The notes: generated from the letters alone by a model not told the origin. A stretch of 64,000 nt of DNA from Hofstenia miamia (GCA_900660155.1 CABFPE010000731.1:147874-211873); one strand, 5' to 3'. Counted from the first letter of the stretch, positions 1 through 12,589 are shown. Translations and numbers: made by a program.

Positions 1-160
1 GTTTTTGAAAAATTCCGAGTTTGGGCCCATTTTTCTGTAAATAATCTCATATGGGGTCCTCATTATCAAAAAAATTTGGGTAATTTTTTATACGGCCCTG
101 GGAATAGGGGTTTTTGCTCGAAGCTGGCATTGGGTACAAAACGAAAAAAACCCATATACT

Positions 161-166
<6 letters not shown>

Positions 167-217
<51 letters not shown>
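167..217. repeat. (AT)n microsatellite
   Basis: About 25 uninterrupted AT dinucleotides lie directly before a reverse-transcriptase fragment. Open frames across it (runs of IYIY) are products of the repeat. The preceding bases 1-166 hold no recognisable gene. Confidence 0.97.
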
Positions 218-218
<1 letters not shown>

Positions 219-219
<1 letters not shown>

Positions 220-905
220 AATTACAAGATGTATATTTGAGTGCTAAAGTCAATTCAAAAGGCGTTCTTGAAGGCACAGTATATGGCCCTAGATTATTAC
301 TATAAATGAAATAAAGCCTATCCATGACAACAATTCTATTGTAAAATATGCTGATGATTTGCCGACCACAGTAATATGCACCGAAATTGATAATGACAAG
401 AGAAAAGCTGAAAATTGAAAACACGGAAATTAAACGTATGGAAGAAACCAAAATTTTGGGTGTATATTTCAATTCATCACTAAACCTTAATTCAGAAACT
501 CAAAGAAAATTAAAAAAGGGCAGAAGGCACTAGTAATGTTATCTTACTTAAAAAGAAAAGGTTTCAATGAAAAGACTTGATACTTTTCTATAACTCACAA
601 ATCGTTAGCAAATTAACATATGCAACAACTGTTATTTGCAGAGCAAAGATTGAAGATTTGAATTATATATCATCAAGAGCCACCAAAATATTAATTACGA
701 ATGTACCAACAATTAGTGATGTAATTAAAAATGAAGTAAGACGCGAATGTATTGAAAAATTAGAAATAATCCTAAACACTGCTTAAGTGAGATGCTAATT
801 AATATGGGAAAAGTTAAAAGTGAAAGAGTAAAATGTTATCGTTTGCTTTTTTGTAGAACCAATTACAAGAAAAGAACTTTGAAGTACATTGCAGCAAAAC
901 TCGAA
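219..905 (+). mobile_element. LINE reverse-transcriptase fragment
   Basis: This is a degraded piece of a non-LTR retrotransposon. The frame around 235-300 reads VNSKGVLEGTVYGP, which matches the 'G-x-L-Q-G-T-x-x-G-P' block of LINE reverse transcriptases. Around 331-362 the frame reads NSIVKYADD, the catalytic FADD/YADD box, and near 440-480 it reads EETKILGVYFNSSLN, the usual 'hLG' block that follows. An open stretch at 577-786 (YNSQIVSKLTYATTV...) matches the thumb and C-terminal region. The blocks fall in different frames, so several frameshifts and stops separate them. No endonuclease or 5' part is present. The clade cannot be fixed from this piece; it is of the broad CR1/Jockey type. Confidence 0.8.
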
Positions 906-983
906 AACGAAAACTTAAGTTAAGCATTTTGTAAATTTTATTTATTGTCTCTCATGACTTTGTGCAGATACAATATTACAAAT

Positions 984-988
<5 letters not shown>

Positions 989-1022
<34 letters not shown>
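989..1022. repeat. (AT)n microsatellite
   Basis: An uninterrupted AT dinucleotide run just after the LINE fragment. The following 1023-1282 holds no recognisable gene. Confidence 0.95.
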
Positions 1023-1025
<3 letters not shown>

Positions 1026-1282
1026 TGTTGATGGTTTTCATTTATCAATTGAAAGTTTTGGTCCTAACTCCAAGGCATCTCATGTTAATTTGATCAGTCT
1101 TAATTTGAGACCATGGCTAGCATAATCCCTTTCTAGCATCCCCCATTACCAACTCCTGATCACCTAAGCAAAAAACCTCCAAGCGAAAAAATACTCGTTT
1201 CACAAAAACATTTCAATGAACAATAATAAACCGATTAGAGTAATTCAATTTTCTAAATTATTGATAAAGATGTTTATATAAG

Positions 1283-2530
1283 CTAGACATCATTTGTGTA
1301 TTGCTTAAAATATGAGTTACAATACATGAATTTTAATACAAATATAAATGCAAAAAAGTCGATGAAGGTACGAATCAAATTAGTACGTGTAAAACCAAAT
1401 ATATCAACAAAAATTCCCCCAAAAAGCACACATCCAATAGCATTTCCAATCACTACTACTATTGAGTAATATGAAGCAAATAACACTCTATTAACTTCGC
1501 AAACTTTGTAAAACCTCGCTATCCATTCAAGCATGTTAAATAAAGGAGCAGTAACAAAGCTAAAGGCATACGCTTGCAGCATTATGATTGCTGAAAAATA
1601 ATATTCATTTGCAATTGGGCGATACACCTCGGGTATATACAAAAGAATAGAGCAAATCATGTGAATGAACAGCGAATAGCAAAGCATTTGAGGGGAATAT
1701 CCTTTTTTAATGATGAAAATGTTTAGTAAAGTTGAAATGATATAAACTATAGACCTTGTAGAGTAAATATAGGAAACTGTGACGGTATCATATCCAAATT
1801 CACTATTTAGATAACGAGCGTATGCGGTATTTCTCATTCCCATATGAAACGCATCTATTAATGATGCAACTCCTATAGTCATAGTATGTGGGTTCTTAAA
1901 AAATTGAAATATTTCCCTGGTGTTTAATTCAATAGTTGAATCTTCATTACTCATCTGCATACTACGTATGACTATCACAAATACAACAGTCAGCAGAAGA
2001 TCGAATATTCCTGGTAAAATGAAGGCAAAAGCGTAGCCAAATATTGAACATATCACTCCTCCAACTATCGGGCCTAACATCACCCCTACTCCTGTCGCAG
2101 TTTGTAGGACACTGATTATCATTATTTTTTGCGAAGGATAAATTCTTGAACAAATTGAGTACGCACAGCCAAACACAAATGATTGAAATAGTCCCAGCAA
2201 CACTGTAGATGTGAGACAAATTAATGAAAACCATAATGCATTGTTTGAGTAGTGTGCTACCCCTAAAAAAGCCAGTGAAACTCCTGAACCAATGCCACCA
2301 AGAACGAAAAATATATTTTCATGCTTTGAACTTACTAAAGCTGGAAGTAAAAATAAAGCAATAAATGAGGACACGTCATAGGATCCAGTAATTGCTCCAA
2401 CATATGCAGATTTTAGACCCCATTTAAGACATTCAATTGGAAAAATTGGTCCTGGAATATATCTCATAGTATTTTGAAAAGAACGAAGCAGAATACAAAC
2501 GAATAAAGCAAGCAGCTTATGAAAAGACAT
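1283..2530 (-). CDS. SLC18B1-like MFS transporter, single exon
   Basis: A 415-residue membrane protein of the major facilitator superfamily, opening with ATG (MSFHKLLALF). Hydrophobic segments run throughout and fit the usual 12-helix fold. The best marker is the helix-5 antiporter motif around residues 145-162, ATGVGVMLGPIVGG, which is typical of the SLC18 (vesicular amine and polyamine transporter) branch and closest in feel to SLC18B1. The loop between helices 2 and 3 does not show the usual G-x-L-a-D-R-x-G-R/K motif; SSKHENIFFVLG stands there instead. The predicted role is proton-driven export or vesicular loading of a small cation; the substrate cannot be read from sequence. The whole frame is open with no intron, so it could be a retrocopy or a naturally intronless paralogue. 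It reads as intact. No neighbouring gene shares a promoter with it. Confidence 0.82.
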   Translation of the reverse strand: MSFHKLLALFVCILLRSFQNTMRYIPGPIFPIECLKWGLKSAYVGAITGSYDVSSFIALFLLPALVSSKHENIFFVLGGIGSGVSLAFLGVAHYSNNALWFSLICLTSTVLLGLFQSFVFGCAYSICSRIYPSQKIMIISVLQTATGVGVMLGPIVGGVICSIFGYAFAFILPGIFDLLLTVVFVIVIRSMQMSNEDSTIELNTREIFQFFKNPHTMTIGVASLIDAFHMGMRNTAYARYLNSEFGYDTVTVSYIYSTRSIVYIISTLLNIFIIKKGYSPQMLCYSLFIHMICSILLYIPEVYRPIANEYYFSAIIMLQAYAFSFVTAPLFNMLEWIARFYKVCEVNRVLFASYYSIVVVIGNAIGCVLFGGIFVDIFGFTRTNLIRTFIDFFAFIFVLKFMYCNSYFKQYTNDV

Positions 2531-2793
2531 ATTGCAACAAATTCATTCTAGTGATAATTCGTGATTGTACAATTTATCAATCGCTTAATAATTTGTTCGT
2601 TATTTTACGCCAAATATTTGAGCGCAAGAATCAGCAGTTTATACACAAGATATGCATGCGCTCTTGTAATTATTTCCAGCGGATATGGCCAAGTTTATGT
2701 AGCCACTAGTAAAAACTTTCTTAGATAGTGAAGTAAATATATTTTTTATGCGTTTAGCTACTAAAATCAAGCATGAATGTGTCAGGATATATT

Positions 2794-2905
2794 GACCCAA
2801 CTCAATCCAACCCAACATTATACGAATAAACTTTGACAAACTACCCAAATTCTATTCAGCTCATAAAATCTTGACCCAACCCAAATTTGGGTCAAAATAT
2901 GACCC
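2794..2905. repeat. GACCCAA-rich short repeat with palindrome
   Basis: Upstream of the transporter the motif GACCCAAC(T/C)C recurs at 2794-2815 and 2873-2884. The second copy forms a palindrome around CCCAAATTTGGG, followed by a further GACCCA. It may be a degraded simple repeat or a transposon end; its function is unknown. Confidence 0.45.
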
Positions 2906-2974
2906 ACACATGATCCGACTAAAATTTCAATAGTTTTAAAGGGTTTATGGCCAATAACACATATAAACACTAGG

Positions 2975-3265
2975 AATGTTCGCCTCTTTTAATATGATCT
3001 CTCTTAATGATTGAACGATAGTCTTCTCTACTCCACCTACATATTTGTCTCATTACCCCTCAACATCATGTTCGCTAATGTGGTAGGGCCTTTCGTGCTA
3101 TTGCACCTAATCAGTAGAACTCTATCCCTGAGCAGCTACGCTCCAATAGCAACAGGAAACTTTTCTGCAAGAATCTAAAGACGTTTCTTTTTGACAATTG
3201 TGCGGTTGGCGCTCTGTATCAGAGCGCATCTAGAAATAAATATAATAATAATAATAAAATAATAT
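2975..3265 (+). mobile_element. LINE 3' end with (TAA)n-like tail
   Basis: The frame at about 3118-3245 reads NSIPEQLRSNSNRKLF and then KNLKTFLFDN, which matches the conserved C-terminal 'W-N-S-L-P-x-x-L-R ... F-K-x-x-L-K-x-Y-L' end of LINE ORF2 proteins. It is followed by ATAATAATAATAA, the kind of short repeat that ends CR1/L2/Jockey-type LINEs. Stops interrupt the frame upstream. It is a 5'-truncated, dead copy. Confidence 0.75.
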
Positions 3266-3410
3266 GTATATATGTATATATATATATGCATTCTAAGATA
3301 TGTATATACTGCTAAATTACTATAGTGAAAGTCGATAGGTGCATATTTTACTTCTAGATAACTATTGGACCATGTTTACATAAACATTATATATATATAT
3401 ATATATATAA
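3262..3410. repeat. TA-rich low-complexity tract with (TA)n at 3388-3409
   Basis: Runs of TATATG and TATATA follow the LINE tail, and a clean (TA)n run sits at 3388-3409. Between 3411 and 4640 I recognise no gene or repeat. Confidence 0.85.
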
Positions 3411-4640
3411 TGTCTTTATAAAATGATCAGCTGCTTGCGCATCAGTCTAATGTGGTTGGAGCAACAAAAATGATTCTAGGTAGGATTCAATTCAAGAACG
3501 TTCTACTTTCAAAAATCAATTCAGCTTCATCCATACTAATTGTCATTGTATTGCTATATTTGAAACCAGTGACGCGTGATATAAAGCTACCACAGTCATT
3601 TTTGGTCATCCTGCTGCAAATCTTCAACCATTTGTAACACAACAGCCTTCTGCATAACTTCAGGATCAGTGAAAAAATGTTAGATGAGAACGTGGTGACA
3701 CTTGCATTTACCTGTAAATTTCTTAAGAACCTATTGTGATAATCGAGTTTATAATTTAAAGTAGTTTACGAAAATTTTCCATTTTTTCAACAGAAAATAC
3801 GTGTCCAATTGTCTTACCAATGTAATTGTTAACGACAGCTATGAACATTATTGCTCATACTCTGAAAATATGATATATGAGGTTCAGAATGAACAATATT
3901 ACGCACATTTAAAATGAAACCCCCATCGATTTGGCAATTTCTAATTGAACAAAATGAATGCCCTCATTATCTTGTGATGTTGATAGAAGCTTCAATTGTA
4001 ATCAATTAATAACCATTATCAGAGTTAGCTTGAAGAAAACTAGAAAAATATCTGCCCCATTGACAAGCCTGAATTTCACACTTGCTCAAGTTCCAATGAC
4101 AATCTTGCTTTAGTCCTCTTTCAATACATTGATTTATACTCTAGTATTATCACATTCATCTTGTCAATATGATATCAAGTTTCTATAAAGATATTTAAAC
4201 ATCTGATCAATGCTTTATGGTGTTAGTGCATAAACGTATTTGCAAATTGTCATGCAAATTATTAGTAGTGGCTGTGATTAGCACTTTTTATGCCAGTTTT
4301 ACGCAATTCTAACTTTTACTACAAGTGTTCTTGCTAATGTACGCCATTTACCATTCTCCTCAAAATTTTTAAATATATCAGAATTTTGTAATAATTTTAC
4401 ATTTTCTATTTATATTAACATCATTTTGCAAGAAAATACACTGGTGCACTTTATTTGTGTGAGTTCGTATCAATTCCAAAGCAAAGTAAAACATTTGCTT
4501 ATACACATTTATATAACTTAATAAAATCAAAATTTAATTCATTGAAAAATCCAAAGTCTTTGAACGTTTTTAATATCTCTGAAGTTGTCGATTACGAATT
4601 TTTAGATTTTTGCTAATTACGTATTTTTTTGCATGCAGCA

Positions 4641-5111
4641 GGTTTAAAAATTATTAAAAAATAGCACTTTGTCAAACTAAGGATACAGTCTTATTTTAAT
4701 ATTCTTGTAATTTTTTCATGGTTGTCATTTTCATTTGGCTCCGCAATCTTATCAGACAAAAATGTATTTGGAATTTTTCAAGTTCAATTATGAATTTAGC
4801 ACAAAAATCTAAAAACAACTTACAGTTTACATTTATGAGATGCAACAGATGGAACAAAAATATTTTCCATTAGCACTCTCTTATCCATTAGAGTTATAGC
4901 CATTTCAGAAATCACGTTTGGATGGGTTTTTCATTTGTTTAAGTTTGCTAGCTACAATAATCTTCCAAGTACGCTAAAACATAAATATAGCAAGAACAAC
5001 TTTTTTTATCAAGCTAAATTTTTTAATATAATTTCAACATAAAATGATTGTAAAATTATGGCTCGATTCATATATTGACAGCATTAAATAGTTTCCCATA
5101 TGCTCTCAGTT
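4641..5111. repeat. Duplicated segment, copy 1 (probable assembly artefact)
   Basis: About 470 bp recur at 5302-5771 with no difference that I can find. The second copy is bounded on both sides by a single N, and the 52 bp before it (5249-5300) is also repeated after it (5773-5825). The layout A-B-C-N-A-N-C is what a wrong join of overlapping contigs gives. No gene is seen within it. Confidence 0.9.
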
Positions 5112-5301
5112 TCAAATGCGCTGACTAATGAGCAGCACGCTTCTTGCCATTAATTTGCAATAAGCTTGCATGGCATTTACAATGTCAATCCAGACCCGGT
5201 TTGTCCCATTGTGGAAGCGCTTAGATTGGTATAGGTGCGCTATCTAAGCAAAAGAAGAATCAGTTAAGTTAGAATTATTGTTGGTAACATGGGTTTCGAC
5301 N

Positions 5302-5771
5302 GTTTAAAAATTATTAAAAAATAGCACTTTGTCAAACTAAGGATACAGTCTTATTTTAATATTCTTGTAATTTTTTCATGGTTGTCATTTTCATTTGGCT
5401 CCGCAATCTTATCAGACAAAAATGTATTTGGAATTTTTCAAGTTCAATTATGAATTTAGCACAAAAATCTAAAAACAACTTACAGTTTACATTTATGAGA
5501 TGCAACAGATGGAACAAAAATATTTTCCATTAGCACTCTCTTATCCATTAGAGTTATAGCCATTTCAGAAATCACGTTTGGATGGGTTTTTCATTTGTTT
5601 AAGTTTGCTAGCTACAATAATCTTCCAAGTACGCTAAAACATAAATATAGCAAGAACAACTTTTTTTATCAAGCTAAATTTTTTAATATAATTTCAACAT
5701 AAAATGATTGTAAAATTATGGCTCGATTCATATATTGACAGCATTAAATAGTTTCCCATATGCTCTCAGTT
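5302..5771. repeat. Duplicated segment, copy 2 (probable assembly artefact)
   Basis: Second copy of 4641-5111 in direct orientation, flanked by single Ns at 5301 and 5772. The region 5826-6286 after it carries no recognised feature. Confidence 0.9.
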
Positions 5772-6286
5772 NCAAAAGAAGAATCAGTTAAGTTAGAATT
5801 ATTGTTGGTAACATGGGTTTCGACTTTATGATAACATGAACACTAAGAATCGAAAGGTGAGAATGCTATTTTTTTAAACTTAGAATTTTCAATGAATCTT
5901 TTCAAGAATTTCGACCATTTGACAAAACTATGGTACAAATGTCAAAACTATGTTCAAACATGCATAAGAAACAATTAGAATTAAAGTAATCACTTGACAG
6001 CCGATACTTGAAACATTGCATTATTAAGTAAATATGGCGATGACAGCGTTGTTTCAAATAACATATGCATTGATGAATTTTATTTTCAAAGCTATGAAAT
6101 CCATTTGTATTGTTGCCATACTTGTTCAAAATATAATCTGAAAAACATTATCTAATGTATGATTATTTCAATAACCTATTATTAAGTAAATATTCCATCA
6201 AATGGCTTATGCAGCAGATTATTGTCAATTATCGGTTCACTAACTTTTTCGTATAATGTTTTGTTATATTGCTAACGTATGATGTG

Positions 6287-7023
6287 TTCGGCAATTGTAT
6301 GCCGTTTAAAATATAATTGTACAATTATATCCAATTATTCCTGCAAAATATAATTGTATGCAATTGTATACAATTATATTTTGTTTAAAAATTTGTTCGC
6401 AAGATGACACAAGGTAGCAGGTCAATAATACAAAGCAAATAGACCTGTTACTAAATGTAGTGTGTAAGCTATGATGTGCTATTTGCTAAATTGTTTTTCA
6501 AAGATAGTACAGTACTGGTACATCCTCGCTTATTCGACACCTCTACATGTGTGATGTATTCATTATGAATTATTATTAATTGTAAAAACAATCAATTGGT
6601 TAAGGCATGTCTTGAACTTCAGTATATTGCAGTGAGTGCTTTGCGTCAAGCAGTGTCCGCTAGTTCTTATTAGCGAAACTGGAGCACAACCACAAACGGA
6701 ACAGCTTATCATCGGAAAGGTACAAAAACTGGTATATTATTTTCAAAACTTAAGGCTTCTGAAGAAAATTCAAGATGTGGAGTATGAAGAAGAAGCCACT
6801 CCACTGGAATAGATTGTGGAAGACTAGGTTTTTGATGATTTCTTATGATTTTTAATAAAAGCTACGTGATTTTTGCTTTATTTTTTACTTCTTTCAGTTC
6901 AAAAAAGACATGTAAGCAGGGAGATTAATACAATTATATGCAATGCAGTTATGAATAATATAATTGTATATAATTGTACAATTATTCGCAAAAAATAAAA
7001 TTGTATTAATTGTAATTGCCGAA
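6287..7023. mobile_element. MITE-like element with TTCGGCAATT ends and palindromic subterminal motifs
   Basis: The stretch begins TTCGGCAATTGTA and ends TAATTGCCGAA, so the outermost 10 bases are perfect inverted repeats. Just inside each end sit clusters of ATAATTGTACAATTAT palindromes; 6311-6330 is a perfect 20-bp palindrome, and related copies lie at about 6340-6385 and 6930-6990. The middle 450 bp is non-coding and less AT-rich. I see no clear target-site duplication and no transposase. This is inferred to be a non-autonomous DNA transposon of unknown superfamily. Confidence 0.55.
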
Positions 7024-10000
7024 GGCAAGAATTATTTGCCCAATAATAACAAAATATTCTTGCAAAAGATTTGCATTGTCACTGGGACATTTAGTACATT
7101 GTATTATAGTTGTATTCGAATTTGCATCATTTCTATAGTTTTGCCCTATGCATTATGTACGAGGGTTCCATTTAAATATACCGGTTCTTCCATAATGGTT
7201 TTTAATAAAAAGAAATGTGTCGTCAAGCAAAAATAGCAGTCAATAATTTATTAATCAAATTTTAATAGTAAATATAAAGTGATAACACTACCACAGATAA
7301 TAATATAACAGACAGGTATCAAAACACTTGTAATGATGCACAAATGACATCACATATTTTCAAATTTGCTAGTTTCGATTCAAATTTAGACAAAATGCTT
7401 TCCATTTCTTATAGTTTATAATGGTGGAGCATTTTTCAATACTCTTTTTCCAAACATTCTAAGTTTCTCAAGGGATAGAATTTTATTAGTTTTTATTCCC
7501 TTTTTTAAATCAGAATGATTGCAAAATATGTAAATATATCAAGATAAAAATTATAACCTTAATTCCAACTCTAACTCGAACATAACCCTAATACTAGTCC
7601 GCTCTTCCTAAACAGGAATTACGGGATTCATTCTTCCTTTTTCCGAAACATTCTTCTTTTTCCAGATGTATTCTTGTTTGCGTTGAAGTGTGAATCTTAA
7701 TAAGTGCTGTGGTCAAATTGTTTGATTCTTCAATTAGATGAATTTCAATCAATTCAATATTGTAGAAATTCATGATGGTTTTTATTCAATCCAATATGTT
7801 GGCCAAAATTCTTAATAATTTAGTTGTCTCATTTAAACTGCATGATTCTATTACTTATAGATTATTCAATTAGTAGCAAAGGTATTCACTATTCATATTA
7901 GTATTAATGTTCACATCCAACATTCTCAAACACTTCATATGATTTCTGTCTTAAGTATGCCAATATCACAATGGTCATTTTGGAATCACCAACATCAATA
8001 AAGTTACCTCCAAATCCATGGAATTAGATTATATTTAAAAAATCTGTAAGCATTACATAAAAAACTGTCCACAATTTATTCCTATATTAGTAAAACGAAA
8101 GACGTTTACATATATCAGGATGCAAAAAGATAACACTTGTTGTCTATGCTTATGAATAATTATTTTTTCAATTTTTCATCACAATTTAATGGAAAACTTT
8201 AGGATGGATAATTTTCCCATCATGGACGTAATGAGCATCGGACTGTAATCATAGCAATAACATTATTACTACTGTTAATGAAGTAGCTTGGGGACTGACT
8301 CTTCTTCTGCTGATATTGATAATAATAATTCACTAATGCAGTACTGAATGAGTTGCTATATTTTTTAAGGAGATAGATCATTAGCATGGAATGCTTTGAA
8401 ACTGATCATGAGGTGGAACAACGACATGAATGGGAGATTGACTATACTCAGATCAGACAATCTCAGATGCAAAAACAGCCCTACCAATTTAACAAAATGG
8501 AGAAAATGTTTAGTAACATTGCATTTGTTCATTTCTATACTGACTTGTTTCCAACTACATTTTTACTAGGTTCTGCATTCCTCAATACACACGAATTTTA
8601 GAAGAAAATTGCTTGCAATTATGGCTATCTATGAATTTTCTTACAAAGGTGAGGACAGCTATGCACTGTCTTTGAAACAGCAATGTAACTGTATTGTTGA
8701 ATATGATCAACATTTTTGACAAATTTAAAGAAGTTGGATATCATGTCTGACAATTTGCTCTGATATTTCACGGAAGAGGAAGGCAGTAATCGAAGGACAG
8801 TGAATGTTAGTTTCAAAAAATCACTAAAGCAGAATTTAACTCATCAATAATCACTGTGGTAAAACCTGAGTGCATAGCTTGTCAGAATCTCGATATATAA
8901 CTTAGAATTGAAACTTCATGAAAATGTGAGAAATCATTTACTATATGGACAAAATGTACATTTTATAATTCTACAGACATTTATTTTCTATGTAATTCTA
9001 CACATTTGGAAATAACTTCAAATGATTTTTCTCTTTATCCTGAAACTGCTTGTGATATTTTATGCTTAAAAACAGAAAACATATGAATTTATTGATGTTT
9101 CTTGCTATGAATATTTATATTATTGCAAAGTGTGAATACATATTCCTATGTATTTCACGACAAAAGGAATCCTAAAACACTTCTAAAAGAAACATATTAT
9201 TTACAAAAGGTAGCACAATTCCTTAGAATATTTGCCAAAATATTGGCTTGACTGGTGCCATAGTGGCTCTGTGCAATATAAGAATAAACTACTCCCAGAT
9301 AATATCATACATGTGAATAGATTATTTGCACTTTTTGTTAAATCTATTTTTCCCACGCTATGTGGAGAAAATGGCGACAATCTTAGAATTCCACCATATT
9401 GGATAGCAACGTTTTTTATGTTTACGGTAAAATCAAACTAATTGATCTCATTAATCTATAAGAAGACCATTGACAATGCATATATTTTGTGATTATTCAA
9501 AGGAAAATAGCAAAATTTTGGCCATCAATTTGAAAAATAACTATGGACTAACCTAGGATACATTTTTGGACAAAATATAATCGGATTCACGTTTTTCACG
9601 AGCTTTGGCACTAGAAACTACAAGGAAATTTTGCAGTTTCCAATTAGTAGACATTGCGTCAACACAGCTGATTGCAGAATTCTTCTAGGAAAAAACTCTT
9701 GTTCTCTATTTCACATAATGAGCTATAAATGAAACATATCAGGCTTAAGTTCCCTTTCCAAAGTGGAAATATTCTCCCCAGTTCTAATTGATATTGACAA
9801 GAAGTTAAAAAGTGTAGGGCCGCGTGATGAAAAGCCAGTCGGTTCTCGCTTTTTTAGTTCTGGAACAGTAAGATTAGACCTTCAATCATATGTGAGTTAT
9901 TGATGACTGGCGACAATAAATCCTGTAGATAATATGGTGACAAATTTTGATATGGCTTCCATACAATGAGTCATTTTAATACAATTCGAATTTGATTCTG

Positions 10001-10360
10001 AACCAGGGCAGTTCATTGATTGGAGAGAATATGTGATTATTACAGCCTAAGCTGAAAATAAGACGTGCACATCGATTATTGAATAAGTTGTATTTTCATG
10101 GTTTGGTAATCTGGAATATCTGAAAGAAGATAATAAATAATAGACTGAGATTTCTGAATTCGATGCTGTACCCAAGTAGAAGAGAAGACATGGGTTCGTC
10201 TGGAACCGTTGTACCAAAATTTATAAAATGAATTATCATGCAATGAATGGTTTTTTGCGCTCAAGTTAGTGATGAAAGAGTAATAAGTAATAACCATTGT
10301 TAGATTGCTGCTTTTTTAGATGAACTGGCATAACAACTCTACTTAAAGCTTGACGAGTAT
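7024..10360. other. Stretch with no recognised gene
   Basis: About 3.3 kb of AT-rich DNA. Short open frames such as 8386-8601 (+) and 9232-9441 (+) show no family motif that I know. A somewhat longer mostly open + strand reading around 9750-9900 contains PRDEKPVGSRFFSSG but is not recognised and is soon closed by stops. Decayed transposon sequence is possible but unproven. Confidence 0.6.
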
Positions 10361-10368
10361 ATTAAAGG

Positions 10369-12480
10369 GTGCTATTATTACAAAACAGAAATGTTAGAAA
10401 TCAATATAATAGTGAAAGCTTTATAAAAAGCAGTACAAAATATTACTACTCAATACTCAAAAAGAGACGATATTTGATCCTATTTTTTCTGATTGAGAAA
10501 TTAAAATATTTCAGGTTAACTGAACTAGTATCACTTAAACGAGAATTATTTGATCTTGCGAAATCCGAGCCGACAAAGACTAATTGGACCAATTACGAAA
10601 AATCAAAAAAGCAATTAAGCAATTATGAACAAAAAATTTAAACAAAGCTAGGGCAAAAATTCTTTAATCAATTAAATTCTACTCGAGAAAAATGGCGATA
10701 CATCCAAAAATGTATTGGAAAATCTAAAGGCCTTTCATCCGAAATAAGTGAATTAAACATCAATTATAGGACCTTAACCGACAAAACTCAAATACTAAAT
10801 CACTTAAATTCAACATTCAAAGGACTTGGAAATTTCAATTTTCCACCTCATAAGAAATAACAACAATTCTGATAATCTCAAACAATCAAAACAATTTTCC
10901 ATTAGACTTACTACAATCAATGAATTAGAAAACATTGTTAAAAAACTTGATACCTACAAATCAACCGCATCTTATAATCTCCCATTTTTTTTTATTAAAC
11001 GTTTTGTTCCTATTTTTGGAGAACAATTATTAGTCGAATTTAATCAATGTATTATTGATTGTGAATTTCTAGACTTACTAAGAAATCAGATATAACTCCT
11101 ATATATAAAAAAGGTTACAACTGAAACGCAAAAAATTATAGACCAATTTGTATTACACATCCTTTTAGCAAACTCTTTGAAAAACTGTTGTCTGTTCTAA
11201 TAAACGCATTCCTAAAATCTGAAAACATCCTATCGAATAAGAAATTTGGTTTTCGTGCTGGGCATAGCACCCAGGACGCAATTTTATCAATCACGCAACA
11301 AATTAAGTCTAATATATCTCATAATAACTGCAGTTGTGTAGCATTACTAGATTTAAGTAAGGCATTCAATTCAATGACTTCCGATATCTTGCAAGACAAG
11401 CTTATAAATTATAATTTTGGTGTTAAATAATTAATTTAATCATGAACTTCCTAAAAATAAACAGCAGCGTGTAATATTAAACATTAAAAAATCAAGCTAT
11501 GTTAAGACTGACCGTGGGATGGCCCTATTTTATTTGCAATTTTTGTAAATGATATAATAAAACATGTTAAACACAGCGACATTTACCAATATGCCGACGA
11601 CACATGCCTAATAAGTACCGCCAAATATGCTTTTGATGCTACAAAAAACTTCCAAACAGATGTAGAAAAATTAAGCAATTATTTTACAAATATTCAACTA
11701 AAACTAAATATTGACAAAACTCAATTTATTATTTTTTCATCGAAGGCACAAAGGAATCTAATAAGTGATATAGAACTAAAGATAAATAATGAGTCAATAA
11801 AGCAAAGTGAATCAGTCAGCTATTTAGGAGTGGAGATAGATAATGAATTAAAATTGGAAAAATTTCTACTGAATACTATTCAAAAAATGACTGCAGGCAT
11901 TAGATATCTTCATCACTTACGCAATGTAATATCAAGTAATTATCATAAATAACTAATACATGCTTTCTGTTTGTCTCATTTTCAATATTGTTCCTTTCTG
12001 TTAACTAACCTAAATTCGAAACATCGTATGCTTCTATCAAAGACATTTAATTGGTGTATATAAACTCTAAGCTTTGCACAAAAGCATGACCAAGCATCAG
12101 TATATCGTAATAAATATAAAATATTATCTCCGTTCTACCAAATTCATCTGCATATGCTATCTATCTTATTTAAATTCAAATCTCTACAAACATCTCTCCT
12201 TTTCCTTAATGACTATATTAAATTAAATGAGCGATCGCAAAAATTTTTGTGTTTAGATAAAAATTCTAATTGTGGTATTGTATTAATTACACATTCTATA
12301 TTTTCAAAAGGACGCTATTCAACTCTAATTCAAAAAAATGCTTCTGGAATTTTTCTATTCAACTCAGTACGTGACCGTTTCCAGGTGAAAACTCTAGGAG
12401 CTCAGATGAATATTATGCGTGAATTTGATACCGAATATAAAAAAGCAGTTATAAGCCATACGGTTATTTGTTTATAAACT
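10369..12480 (+). mobile_element. LINE, 5'-truncated and broken (family A)
   Basis: This is the reverse-transcriptase half of a non-LTR retrotransposon. In order: the linker before the RT domain (10369-10850), containing GLGNFNF; RT blocks from about 10826 (TINELENIVKKLDTYKS), NYRPICITHPFSKLFEKLL at about 11130-11190 and FGFRAGHSTQDAIL and LLDLSKAFNS at 11188-11430; the catalytic box IYQYADDTCLIS at about 11580-11620; SVSYLGVEIDNELKLEK at about 11815-11860; and a C-terminal part including 12154-12477. Several frameshifts and stops break it, for example near 11095, 11430 and 11950. No endonuclease is seen. The linker motif resembles NLGKYNG in the LINE at 43-45 kb and a similar motif in the one at 46.4 kb, so the three probably belong to one family. 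Confidence 0.88.
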
Positions 12481-12589
12481 TTGCTCAAGACATACTAGAC
12501 GAGTTACGTCTACCTACAAATCTTGAAGGAGTGCAAAAATTCTATGGATTTAATCAAAGAGCCCGCCATTTACAAGTTCCTAGCTGTCT

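Noticed and set aside
47-472. 141-residue minus-strand open frame
   Set aside because: It is carried by the (AT)n run and lies antisense to LINE sequence; no motif.
3447-3752. About 100 codons open on the minus strand without an early Met (ends ...FESRTFLN)
   Set aside because: No family recognised, and no start codon or supporting neighbour. A run this long can arise by chance; only a protein search could revive it.
6964-7236. 90-residue plus-strand frame
   Set aside because: It runs across the end of the MITE-like element and has no recognised motif.
8386-8601. 71-residue plus-strand frame considered as a piggyBac-type remnant
   Set aside because: No DDE-type or zinc-finger motif could be found around it.
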